Of a stretch of DNA of 11,434 bases, positions 1 through 7,332 are shown piece after piece. The stretch comes from Clostridia bacterium (GTDB lineage: Bacteria > Bacillota > Clostridia > Christensenellales > Aristaeellaceae), in the NCBI GenBank assembly GCA_017537105.1, contig JAFWBZ010000041.1:1-11434 (forward strand). Direction: 5' to 3'. Position 1 is the stretch's first letter; every line of letters begins with the position of its first letter. The position numbers were made by a program, and so were the translations under genes. The notes beneath the pieces were generated by a model. It did not search any database. It had not been told where the DNA came from and was given only the letters and a program-made list of their open reading frames with translations.

Positions 1-2
1 CC

Positions 3-797
3 TGGCTGCCCGGCGCCGACGGGATCGTTCCCGCCGGGGAGCCGCTGCCCTTTTCGCCGATGGCCGCGATGGCCGTCGATGTGTCTGAGGAGGCCCGCCT
101 GGGGGAGGCGGGGCTCGAGCTGTTCCTCGGCTGCGATCGGCGCGCTGCGCTGGACCACCACGCCACGAACGCGGGGTTTGGCGAGCTCTACGCACTGGAC
201 GGCGAGGCAGCGGCGGCGGGCGAGCTGGTGATCGACCTGATCGACGCGCTGGGCGTGGCGCTGACGCCGGAGATGGCGCAGTGCCTGTTCGTGGCGATTT
301 CCACGGACTGCGGCCAGTTCAACTTTTCCAACACGCGGTCCGGTACGCTGCATGCGGCGGCGCGCTGCGTGGCGGCGGGCATCGACGTGGCCGACATCAC
401 CCGCAGGCTCTACCGCACCCGCTCCTACGGCAGGACGAAGCTGATGGGCCTGGTGCTGGCGGGCCTGGAGGTCTCCGGAGACGGCAGGCTGGCCTGGGCG
501 CGGCTGACGGAGGACATGCTTCGCGACGCCCGCGCACTCCGGGAGGACAACGAGGGCATCGTCAATTACCTGCTGGAGATCGACGGCGTGGAGATGGCCG
601 TGCTGGCGGAGCAGCGGGACGGGAAGACCAAGTTCTCCCTGCGGTCCAATCCGCCGGTGGACGTGGCGCGGGAAGTCGCCGTCCCGCTGGGCGGCGGCGG
701 CCACAGCTGCGCCGCCGGGGTCACGCTGGACGCGGATATGGAGACCGCGCTGGAGCGGGTGCTCGCCCTGGCGCGAAAGGCGCTGAATGGCCTATGA
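3..797 (+). CDS. nrnA: Bifunctional oligoribonuclease / PAP phosphatase, DHH-DHHA1 family (5' end cut by window)
   Basis: The frame is open from base 3 to the TGA at 795-797, giving 264 visible residues; an internal ATG at 60 is not the real start because family sequence continues upstream of it. What is seen: a VDVSEEARLG segment, the DHH motif encoded at 153-161, and the C-terminal DHHA1 glycine-rich motif GGGGHSCAAG starting at 690. The first metal-binding motif of the N-terminal domain lies outside the window. Known of the family: a cytoplasmic Mn-dependent enzyme that degrades RNA fragments of a few nucleotides and removes the 3' phosphate of pAp, replacing Orn in Firmicutes. Its stop overlaps the truB start by four bases (ATGA, 794-797), so the two are probably translationally coupled. 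The usual upstream neighbours in Firmicutes are infB and rbfA, which would lie left of the window. Confidence 0.93.
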   Translation, partial: WLPGADGIVPAGEPLPFSPMAAMAVDVSEEARLGEAGLELFLGCDRRAALDHHATNAGFGELYALDGEAAAAGELVIDLIDALGVALTPEMAQCLFVAISTDCGQFNFSNTRSGTLHAAARCVAAGIDVADITRRLYRTRSYGRTKLMGLVLAGLEVSGDGRLAWARLTEDMLRDARALREDNEGIVNYLLEIDGVEMAVLAEQRDGKTKFSLRSNPPVDVAREVAVPLGGGGHSCAAGVTLDADMETALERVLALARKALNGL

Positions 798-1696
798 ACG
801 GATTTCTGATCGTCAACAAGCCCACGGGGCGCACGTCGTCGGATGTGGTGGTCTTCGTGCGCAAGCGGCTGCCCAGGGGGATCACGGTGGGCCACGGCGG
901 GACCCTGGACCCCGAGGCCTCCGGCGTGTTGCCGGTATGCGTGGGTTCGGCCGCCCGGCTGTTTGACTACATCATCGACAAACAGAAGACCTATGTGGCC
1001 CGGCTGAAGCTGGGCGTGGAGACCGACACGCAGGACGCCACGGGACAGGTGGTGCGGACGCTTCCCGTGACCGTCGGAGAAGCCGAAGTTCGCGCGGCGC
1101 TGGGACGATTTGTCGGAGACATCGAGCAGGTTCCGCCGATGTACTCTGCGCTGAAGCGGGACGGCAAGCGGCTGTACAAGCTGGCGCGCCGCGGAGAAAC
1201 GGTGGCGCTGGAGCCGCGCCGCTGCCGGGTGGACGCCATCGACTACCTGGGCTGCGAAGGGGACGACACCCACCGGCTGCAGATTCGCTGCGGTAAGGGC
1301 GTGTACATTCGCACGCTCTGCCACGACATCGGCCGCGCGCTGGGCTGCGGCGGGCATATGCAGACGCTGGAGCGCACCGCCGCGGGCATCTTCCGCATCG
1401 AGGATGCGCTGACGCTGGAGGCGGTGGACGCGCTGGCGCAGCGGGACGATTTGTCGAGCGCTCTGATCCCGCTGGACGCTCCGCTGGGGCACCTGCCCGC
1501 GGTGCGGGTGGGCGAGCGCTCCCGGCACGCGGTCGTCAACGGTAACCCGCTGAGGGCGCAGTGGCTGGAGGCGCCCGCGCCGCAGGTGGACGCCGTGCGC
1601 GTCTATCTGGAGGATACCTTTGCCGGCATCGGGCAGCCCCTGCCGGACGGCAGCGTCCGGTTCCGGGCGATGCTCTACCAACCCGAGGAGGAATGA
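794..1696 (+). CDS. truB: tRNA pseudouridine(55) synthase TruB
   Basis: Converts U55 of the tRNA T-loop to pseudouridine in the cytoplasm. The protein is 300 residues, normal for bacterial TruB. It opens with MNGFLIVNKPTGRTSSD, and the catalytic aspartate is D39 in VGHGGTLDPEASGVLPV. Further family blocks are the PPMYSALKRDGKRLYKLAR segment and the GKGVYIRTLCHDIGRALG segment that shapes the active-site cleft. The frame runs open for several hundred bases upstream, but the start at 794 is chosen because the family begins with this N-terminus and the ATG overlaps the nrnA stop. No strong ribosome binding site precedes it, which fits translational coupling to nrnA. At its 3' end the stop lies just downstream of the ribF ribosome binding site, so the three genes form one operon. 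Confidence 0.97.
   Translation: MNGFLIVNKPTGRTSSDVVVFVRKRLPRGITVGHGGTLDPEASGVLPVCVGSAARLFDYIIDKQKTYVARLKLGVETDTQDATGQVVRTLPVTVGEAEVRAALGRFVGDIEQVPPMYSALKRDGKRLYKLARRGETVALEPRRCRVDAIDYLGCEGDDTHRLQIRCGKGVYIRTLCHDIGRALGCGGHMQTLERTAAGIFRIEDALTLEAVDALAQRDDLSSALIPLDAPLGHLPAVRVGERSRHAVVNGNPLRAQWLEAPAPQVDAVRVYLEDTFAGIGQPLPDGSVRFRAMLYQPEEE
1685..1691 (+). promoter_or_regulatory. Ribosome binding site of ribF, inside the end of truB
   Basis: GAGGAGG lies in the last codons of truB. It is 7 bases from the ATG at 1699 but only 1 base from the in-frame ATG at 1693, which overlaps the truB stop. The spacing decides for 1699 as the main start. Confidence 0.8.
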
Positions 1697-1698
1697 CT

Positions 1699-2265
1699 AT
1701 GAAGATACTCTACGACGAAAAGGCGTTTCTGGAGGAGGGCAGCGTGGCTGCGCTGGGCACGTTCGACGGCGTGCACATCGGTCACCAGGAGCTGATCCGC
1801 AATGCGGTGACGCTGGCGCGGTCGCTGGACGCGCGCTGCGTGGTCTGCACCTTTGACCGGCATCCGCTGTCGGTGCTGCGGCCGGACCGTGCACCGAAGC
1901 CGCTGCTGACGCTGGAGCAGAACCTTCTGAAATTCGAACGCCTGGGCGCCGATTACGCGCTGGTCAAGGCCTTTACGCCGGAGTTTGCCGCCATGGCGCC
2001 CGAGGAATATCTGCGCCAGCTGGTGACGAACATGCGCGTGCGCGCCATCGTGGTGGGGGAGAACTACACCTTCGGCGCGGGCGGGCGCGGCGATGCGGAG
2101 ATGATCCGCAGTATGGCCGGGGAGCTGGGCTATCGGGCGCTGGTGGTGGCCCCGGTGATGGATGGAAGCGTCATGGCCTCTTCCACCTACGTGCGGGCGC
2201 TGCTGGCGGCGGGCGAGACGGCCCACGCCCATCGGCTGTTGGACATTCCCGTCAGCCGGGGTTGA
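1699..2265 (+). CDS. ribF: FAD synthetase (FMN adenylyltransferase) domain protein, RibF lacking the riboflavin kinase domain
   Basis: Transfers AMP from ATP to FMN to make FAD. Only 188 residues, against about 300 for usual bifunctional RibF. Seen: the nucleotidyltransferase motif ALGTFDGVHIGHQ near the N-terminus, CTFDRHP, the VVGENYTFGAGGRGD block, and the SSTYVRALLAAGE segment that closes the adenylyltransferase domain. The protein then ends at LLDIPVSRG, where the C-terminal riboflavin kinase domain would begin. None of the three plus-strand frames downstream resumes a kinase domain (no GFPTaN-like block), so this is not a simple frameshift. Either this lineage uses a single-domain enzyme with a separate kinase elsewhere, or the 3' half was lost when the downstream genes were placed here. 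The adenylyltransferase motifs look intact, so that activity is probably kept. Confidence 0.92.
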   Translation: MKILYDEKAFLEEGSVAALGTFDGVHIGHQELIRNAVTLARSLDARCVVCTFDRHPLSVLRPDRAPKPLLTLEQNLLKFERLGADYALVKAFTPEFAAMAPEEYLRQLVTNMRVRAIVVGENYTFGAGGRGDAEMIRSMAGELGYRALVVAPVMDGSVMASSTYVRALLAAGETAHAHRLLDIPVSRG

Positions 2266-2319
2266 GGTGAAATCGCTGGGGCGCAGCCGTGAGGATCTTT
2301 GCCCGTGGAGGTGTTTGGA

Positions 2320-2964
2320 ATGGGCTGGCGATGGATTGACATGGAGAACGATCCGAGGAGGGTGCACTTCGAATACTTCAGGAGCCTGCCCAACAACCAA
2401 GTGGGTGTGACGGTGAACGTGGATGTCACGGACCTGCATGCGTTCTGCAAGCGCAGCGGCGCGTCCTTCTACCTGGCCTTCATGCACGTCGCGGCGCTGG
2501 CGGCGGACGGCGTGCCGGAGCTGCGCCGCCGCATCCGGGAGGGCCGGGTGGTGGAGTACGATGCCTGCGGCACCTCCCACGTGGAGCTGGTGGCGGACGG
2601 AAGCTACGGCTACTGTACGCTGGAGCACCACATGCCGTGGGCGGAGTTTCTGGAGCGCGCGGAGGCCGCGCGGCGCAGGTGCCGGGAGCAGGCCTCCATC
2701 GAGGAGGACGCGGACGTGGAGCGGCTGTACTTCGTGACGAGCTTGCCCTGGCTGCACTACACCCAGTTGATCCAGCCCACCGCGGGCGGCGACGAGTCCA
2801 ACCCGCGCATCTCCTGGGGAAAGTTCGAGCCCGACTCCGCGGGCCGGCTTCAGCTCCCGGTGACGCTGCTGGCCCACCACGGTCTGGTGGACGGGCTGCA
2901 CATCGCGCGCTTTTATCAAAACGTCGGCGTGGAGATGGAATCGCTGATCCATGCGCGAGGCTGA
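2320..2964 (+). CDS. Chloramphenicol acetyltransferase (CAT) family protein
   Basis: 214 residues, the normal length of a type A CAT. Seen in order: an N-terminal HFEYFRSLPN block, the VDVT segment, ELRRRIREGRVVEYD, TSLPWLHYTQL, NPRISWGKF and the catalytic block HHGLVDGLHIARF. H187 and D191 fit the catalytic histidine and structural aspartate of the HHxxxDG motif. Family knowledge: trimeric cytoplasmic enzymes that move acetyl from acetyl-CoA to the 3-hydroxyl of chloramphenicol. Chromosomal relatives of this kind often have unknown acceptors, so resistance is not shown. The start at 2320 is preceded by GGAGG at 2307-2311 with 8-base spacing; a TTG at 2299 is also in frame but lies upstream of that site. 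It follows ribF by 54 bases with no terminator between, so it is probably read from the nrnA-truB-ribF transcript. Confidence 0.88.
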   Translation: MGWRWIDMENDPRRVHFEYFRSLPNNQVGVTVNVDVTDLHAFCKRSGASFYLAFMHVAALAADGVPELRRRIREGRVVEYDACGTSHVELVADGSYGYCTLEHHMPWAEFLERAEAARRRCREQASIEEDADVERLYFVTSLPWLHYTQLIQPTAGGDESNPRISWGKFEPDSAGRLQLPVTLLAHHGLVDGLHIARFYQNVGVEMESLIHARG

Positions 2965-2993
2965 TCCTGTTCGGATCAGCCTCGATGTTTTTT
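2956..2993 (+). terminator. Rho-independent terminator after the CAT-family gene
   Basis: A perfect 12-base-pair stem (CGAGGCTGATCC at 2956-2967 and its complement at 2973-2984) has a 5-base loop and is followed three bases later by six T (2988-2993). The stop codon of the CAT-family gene lies within the left arm. There is no T-run on the opposite side, so it acts on the plus strand, ending the operon before the convergent gene that stops at 3004. Confidence 0.92.
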
Positions 2994-3003
2994 GGATGTG
3001 CGC

Positions 3004-4964
3004 TTACGCCTCGAGCGGCGTGTGGGCGAAGTCTCGCACCTGGTTCCAGGGCACGTTGAAGCCCGCGCCGTGGGCGCAGAACACGGAATCCGGCGTGTCG
3101 TCGGCCAGCGGGTTGTAGTTTGCCTCCGCGATCACCGCCTCCGCGTCCCGGCAGGGGCGTAGTGGTCCAGCCGGTATTGCAGCGTCCCGCGCCCGTGGGT
3201 GGCGGCCATGAAGTCGGTGATGTAGCCGGAGAACGCGGCGAACACCGCCTCGCCGGTCAGGGAAAAGCGCTCGCCCTCCATCTCCGGGGGATCGAGCCGC
3301 GCCTGCATGCGCGTCAGATCGCCCATCACCCGACCGTAGTCCTCGGACGGCGCGCGCAGCGAAAACCGGCACACCGGTTCCAGCAGCACGGACGGCGCGT
3401 ACATCAGCGCGTTTCGAATGGCGCGGTAGGTGCTCTGCCGGAAGTCGCCGCCCTCGGTGTGCTTCAAATGCGCCCGGCCGTGCAGCAGCTCGATCTTCAC
3501 GTCCGTGAGCCGTGCGCCGGTGAGCACGCCCTTGTGCGCCTTTTCGAACACGTGGGTCTCGATCAGCCGCTGCCAGTTCAGCGCCAGCTCGTCCACGTGA
3601 CATCGGGATTCGAAGACAATGCCGCTGCCCCGGGGCCCCGGAGACAGCCGCAGCTGGACCTCCGCGTAGTGGCGCAGCGGTTCATAGTGGCCGATGCCGA
3701 TGGCGGGCGCGGCGATGGTCTCCAGATAGACCACGCGCAGCCGGCCGAAATCGACGTCGAGTCCCCAGCGGTCCGCCAGCAGCTGCTTCAGCACCTCCAG
3801 CTGGATCCGACCCATCACGCTGACGTCGAGGGTGTCCGCGGCGTCGTTGACGGTCACGCCCAGCGCCGGGTCCTCCTCCTCCAGGGTGCGGAGCGCGTGC
3901 AGCACCCGGCTAAGCGGGGCGGCGGCGCGGTCCCACGCCACCGACGCGGCCAGCATGGGCTCGGTGGCAAAGTGATTGCGACGGCCTGCGCCGCTGCCGA
4001 TGTGGTCGCCGGGCCGCGCGTCCGGAAGGGCCGGAGCGGCGACCAGCATGCTGCGCTCCGCCCGGGAAACCTGGGTGAAGCGCTCTCCGGTGTACAGCCG
4101 CAGCTCGTTGAGCTTGGCGGTTCCCCCGCCGGGCAGCGCGACGGATTCCCGCACCCCCGCCGAGCCGGACAGCACCTTGAAGAAGCACAGCCGCCCGCCC
4201 TGGGCATCGTGGCGCACGCGGCACACCAGCGCGTCAAAGGGCTCCTCGCCGGGCGCGTCCCCTGTCAGTTCTCCGGCGAGCAGCACCATCGCGTCCAGGA
4301 ATCCGGAGACGCCCTGATCGTTCAGCGCGGAGCCCCGATAGACGGGGAACAGCTCCCGATGGGCGATCTGTTTCCGCAGGGCGGCCAGCCAGGCCGCCGC
4401 GTCGTAATCGCCCTCCATCAGCCGGTCCAGCAGCGCCTCATCCCGCTCGGCGACGGCTTCGATGACCGCCTCCGGCATGGCCCCGCCGACAAAGCCGCCC
4501 ATGTCCACGCAGTCGGCGGACAGGTGCCGCCGCACGTCCGCAAGGCTGCGCTCCGGGTCGTAGCCGGCGCGATCGGTCTTGTTGATGAACACAAAGGCGG
4601 GGACGCGATAGCGCTCGAGCAGAGACCAGATGGCCTCCGTGTGGCTCTGCACGCCCTCGGGCCCGGACACGACCACCACGGCGCAGTCCAGCACGGCCAC
4701 GGCGCGCTCCATCTCGGCGGCGAAGTCCGCGTGGCCCGGGGTGTCCACCCAGAACCAACGCGTGCCCGCCCGCTCGAACACCGCCTGGTCGGAGAAGATC
4801 GTGATGCCGCGCTGGCGCTCCAGGGGATGGGCGTCCAGAAAGGCATCGCCGTGGTCCACCCGGCCGGCCCTTCGAAGCACGCCCGCGTGGCACAGAAGCT
4901 GTTCGGAAAACGTGGTCTTGCCCGCGTCGACGTGGGCAAGGATGCCGATGATCCTGTTGTTCAT
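3004..4964 (-). CDS. TetM-like / EF-G-like translation GTPase, interrupted by a one-base frameshift near its C-terminus
   Basis: Related to tetracycline ribosomal protection proteins and EF-G; family members bind the ribosome and hydrolyse GTP. Seen: P-loop AHVDAGKTT (residues 10-18), RGITI (52-56), DTPGHADF (74-81), NKTD (128-131), then domain II, EF-G-like domains and a domain IV with HLKHTEGGDF (499-508). The ATG at 4964 is chosen over an in-frame TTG at 4973 because the family begins just before the P-loop; no clear ribosome binding site is seen, and the dipeptidase stop lies 19 bases upstream, so coupling is likely. As written the frame ends at 3132 after 610 residues. One missing base in the G-run 3154-3157 would restore a 653-residue protein ending at 3004, with the tail SVFCAHGAGFNVPW. 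The domain IV tip lacks the SPV loop of TetM, so tetracycline resistance is doubtful. Confidence 0.85.
3132..3160 (-). other. Frameshift site in the TetM-like gene
   Basis: On the minus strand the main frame reads YRLDHYAP and then runs out into AGTRRR and a stop at 3132-3134. The neighbouring frame continues with CRDAEAVIAEANYNP and about 50 well-formed residues to a stop at 3004-3006. The two join cleanly if one C is added to the four-base C run (G-run 3154-3157 on the plus strand). This is a one-base deletion or a sequencing error in a homopolymer. Confidence 0.85.
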
Positions 4965-4983
4965 GGTTCGCAATATGGGCGGG

Positions 4984-5898
4984 TCAGCGCCGCGCGGCTT
5001 CCGCCCGCTTCAGTGCGCGCCAGAGGTTCAGCCCGGCGATGTCCCGGAGGGTCTCCTCGGAGTAGCCGCGCCGGCGCAGCGCGTCCAGCAGGGTGAGGAA
5101 GCCCGTGGGATCGCCCAGGCCGTCGGGCCAGGCATCGATGCCGTCGAAGTCGGAGCCGAAGCCCAGCACGCGTTCGCCGCCCATCTCGCAGATGGCGTCG
5201 ATGTGGCGCACGGCGTCGTCCATCGTGGCGGGCGCGTCGGCCCGAAGGAAGTCAGCGTAGAAGTTGACGCCGATGAAGCCGCCCCGCTCGATCAGCGCGC
5301 GCACCTGCTCCCGGGTGAGATTCCGGGGCACGTCGCACAGCCACCTGCAGTCGGAGTGGCTGGCCATGGGCGGGATTTCAGCATGCTCGATCAGATCCCA
5401 AAAGCCCGCTTCGTTCAGGTGGGAGGCGTCGGCGACGACGCCCGCCGCGTCCATGGCCCGCAGCAGCTCCCGACCGAAGGGCTTGAGCCCCTTCTGCTCG
5501 CCGCCCACGGCGGGATAGCCGATTTCGTTTTCAAAGTTCCAGGTCAGCGCGATCATCCGGAGCCGCGCCCTGGCCATGAATTCCTCAAAGCGGGCCAGGG
5601 AGCCCTCCAGCATCTCGCCGCCCTCGCAGGAAAGTATGCCCGTGGGAACCTCCGGCGGGGCGTCGGGCAGGTCGCCGGTCAGCACCGGCACGCCCAGCCG
5701 TGGCACCGCGGCCAGCATATCCAAGCCATCCTGGTGCGCCGTGCCCTGGGTGCCGTGCTTGCCCGCGAACAGCGCGAAGGTCTGAAGGCCCACGCCGCCC
5801 GAAGCCAGGCGCTCCGGCGTGACCACGCACTTCTCCGGCGGGGTATGGCAAAGGGCGATTTCGTACAGGGTGTCACAATGCGCGTCTGCTGTAAACAT
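4984..5898 (-). CDS. M19 family membrane-dipeptidase-like zinc hydrolase
   Basis: 304 residues from the ATG at 5898. This start is supported by AGGAGA seven bases upstream and by the family's DAHCDT motif starting at residue 5; the frame stays open further upstream without family sequence. Zinc ligands expected for the renal-dipeptidase (M19) fold are all present: H7 and D9 in DAHCDT, E92 in LSCEGGE, H160 in DASH, H181 in ASHSDCR, and the aspartate D250 in GFGSDFDG. The RNLT segment (192-195) is also typical. These enzymes cleave dipeptides, including some with D-residues. No signal peptide is seen, so it is probably cytoplasmic. It is 19 bases ahead of the TetM-like gene on the same strand and probably cotranscribed with it. 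Substrate is unknown. Confidence 0.92.
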   Translation of the reverse strand: MFTADAHCDTLYEIALCHTPPEKCVVTPERLASGGVGLQTFALFAGKHGTQGTAHQDGLDMLAAVPRLGVPVLTGDLPDAPPEVPTGILSCEGGEMLEGSLARFEEFMARARLRMIALTWNFENEIGYPAVGGEQKGLKPFGRELLRAMDAAGVVADASHLNEAGFWDLIEHAEIPPMASHSDCRWLCDVPRNLTREQVRALIERGGFIGVNFYADFLRADAPATMDDAVRHIDAICEMGGERVLGFGSDFDGIDAWPDGLGDPTGFLTLLDALRRRGYSEETLRDIAGLNLWRALKRAEAARR

Positions 5899-5988
5899 GT
5901 CAGGGTCTCCTGTTCTTTTTTCGCACGATATGCCCGTGCGTTTCAAAGGCACTATTCGACGCCCGATGCCCGAATCCTGCAATGCACC

Positions 5989-6017
5989 TTGATAAACTCC
6001 GTCGGACGTGGTATGAT
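5989..6017 (+). promoter_or_regulatory. SigA-type promoter of the TtcA-like gene
   Basis: TTGATA (5989-5994) and TATGAT (6012-6017) are separated by exactly 17 bases, each one mismatch from consensus. Transcription should start near 6024, which rules out the in-frame ATG at 5982 as translation start and supports the one at 6051. Confidence 0.8.
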
Positions 6018-6050
6018 GTCACCGTACCGGAGGGAAAGGCGGTGGGCCCC

Positions 6051-6896
6051 ATGACGCGGGAGCTGAGCGAGGCGCAGAGAATGGAGCAGGAGCTGCTGAC
6101 CGTTCGCCGCAAGGCGCTGTGGCGGCCCTTCATGCAGGCGGTGCGGCGCTATGCGTTGATCCGGTCCGGGGACCGGATTGCCGTGTGCATCTCCGGCGGC
6201 AAGGATTCGATGCTTCTGGCGCTGCTCATGCGGATCTTGCAGCGCCATTCGGAGGTGCCCTTCGAGGCGGTCTATCTGATCATGGACCCGGGCTACAGCC
6301 CGGAGAACCGGCGAAGGATCGAGGACAACGCGCGGAGGCTGGAGATTCCGTACACCCTGATCGAATCGGATGTGTTCGAGGCCGCCGCCGGCGAGGAGAA
6401 GCACCCCTGCTTTCTGTGCGCCAGGATGCGCCGGGGCTGTCTGTACCGGCACGCGCAGGCGCTGGGCTGCAACAAGATCGCCCTGGGACACCACTTTGAC
6501 GATGTGATTGAGACCACGCTGATGGGCATGCTCTACGGTGGGCAGATCCAGGCCATGCCGCCCAAGCTGCACGCCGAGCACTTCCCGGGCATGGAGCTCA
6601 TCCGCCCGATGTACAGGATCCGCGAGCGGGACATTGTCGACTGGCGGGACGGGAGCGGGCTTCGCTTCCTGCAGTGCGCCTGCCGGTTCACCGAGTCCTC
6701 AGGTGAGGGGCGCGCCGATTCCAAACGACAGGAGATCAAGGTGCTGATCGCCGGCCTGGATGCCGAAAACCCCAAGGTTTCCGCCAACATCTTCAACAGC
6801 ATCCACACCGTGCAGCTGGACACGCTGGTGGGCTGGAAGCACCGGGGAGAGGCGCACAGCTTTCTGGACGACTACGATGAATCGGATCCCTGTTAA
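6051..6896 (+). CDS. TtcA-like tRNA 2-thiolation protein (PP-loop ATPase)
   Basis: 281 residues. Seen: the PP-loop SGGKDS (48-53) that binds ATP, a CxxC pair (C120, C123), HHFDDVIETTLM (147-158) and a late CAC pair (C209, C211). The arrangement of CxxC plus a downstream cysteine fits the TtcA group, which holds an iron-sulfur cluster and puts sulfur on C32 of some tRNAs; the exact tRNA position for Firmicute homologues is less certain, hence no symbol. The ATG at 6051 is chosen because a strong promoter sits at 5989-6017; GGAGGG and AAAGGCGG lie at 6029-6040, at a longer than ideal distance. A later ATG at 6081 is possible but would trim family sequence only slightly. The gene is divergent from the dipeptidase and ends 15 bases before the rpsO promoter. 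Confidence 0.88.
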   Translation: MTRELSEAQRMEQELLTVRRKALWRPFMQAVRRYALIRSGDRIAVCISGGKDSMLLALLMRILQRHSEVPFEAVYLIMDPGYSPENRRRIEDNARRLEIPYTLIESDVFEAAAGEEKHPCFLCARMRRGCLYRHAQALGCNKIALGHHFDDVIETTLMGMLYGGQIQAMPPKLHAEHFPGMELIRPMYRIRERDIVDWRDGSGLRFLQCACRFTESSGEGRADSKRQEIKVLIAGLDAENPKVSANIFNSIHTVQLDTLVGWKHRGEAHSFLDDYDESDPC

Positions 6897-6911
6897 ACTT
6901 TCTGAAATCCG

Positions 6912-6940
6912 TTTACAAACCCCATTCCCTGTGCTACAAT
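6912..6940 (+). promoter_or_regulatory. Extended -10 promoter of rpsO
   Basis: TTTACA (6912-6917) and TACAAT (6935-6940) have a 17-base spacer, and TG at 6932-6933 gives an extended -10 (TGCTACAAT). Both boxes differ from consensus by one base. The predicted start near 6947 leaves a leader of about 100 bases ahead of the rpsO start codon. Confidence 0.82.
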
Positions 6941-7045
6941 ACTATTTGTGGCAAAATGAATTTGCCTGAATTGCCATTTGCCCGGTCCGCCGAGGACTCC
7001 GACGGCTCACCTGGCTTGTGGTGCATAGAAAGAGGAGGAAAAACC

Positions 7046-7300
7046 ATGACCAAGCAGGAAATCATCACCACCTATGGCCGCCATGAGGGCGACACCGGTT
7101 CCCCCGAGGTGCAGATCGCGCTGCTGACCGAGCGCATCAACCACCTGAACGAGCACCTGAAGGTGCACAAGAAGGACCACCACTCCCGCCGTGGCCTGCT
7201 GCTGATGGTCGGCCAGCGCCGTGGCCTGCTGGACTATCTGAAGAGCACCGACATTGAAGCCTATCGTGAACTGATCGCCAAGCTGGGCCTGCGCAAGTAA
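7046..7300 (+). CDS. rpsO: 30S ribosomal protein S15
   Basis: 84 residues, slightly shorter than the usual 88-89. The sequence is clear S15: KQEIITTYGRHEGDTGSPEVQ at the N-terminus, INHLNEHLKVHKKDHHSRRG in the rRNA-binding helices and LLMVGQRRGLLDYLK. S15 is a primary binder of the 16S rRNA central domain. The start at 7046 has AGAGGAGG (7031-7038) at 7 bases; the frame is open upstream to 6956, but that part has no S15 features and sits at the expected transcript start. It has its own extended -10 promoter. In many bacteria S15 represses its own translation by binding the leader; the roughly 100-base leader here leaves room for that, but I cannot identify the site. pnp follows, the standard pairing. 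Confidence 0.97.
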   Translation: MTKQEIITTYGRHEGDTGSPEVQIALLTERINHLNEHLKVHKKDHHSRRGLLLMVGQRRGLLDYLKSTDIEAYRELIAKLGLRK

Positions 7301-7332
7301 GGTCCACCGGCCTCAGAAGACAGACTGTTTCG

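Noticed and set aside
1675..2952. Long minus-strand open frame across ribF and the CAT-family gene
   Set aside because: It crosses two well-supported plus-strand genes and their junction and shows no family motifs.
3132..3175. Programmed -1 ribosomal frameshift in the TetM-like gene
   Set aside because: The junction TAC GCC CCT is not a proper slippery heptamer (re-pairing of the Ala tRNA on CGC would be poor) and programmed shifting is not known to me in this family; a one-base deletion or read error is simpler.
3120..5096. Long plus-strand open frame (658 codons) opposite the TetM-like gene
   Set aside because: The minus-strand frame carries all GTPase motifs; the plus frame is a GC-driven shadow without recognisable domains.
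5922..5940. Inverted repeat beside a T-run as a terminator
   Set aside because: The T-run lies on the wrong side for a plus-strand terminator and reads as A on the minus strand; the 6-base-pair stem is short.
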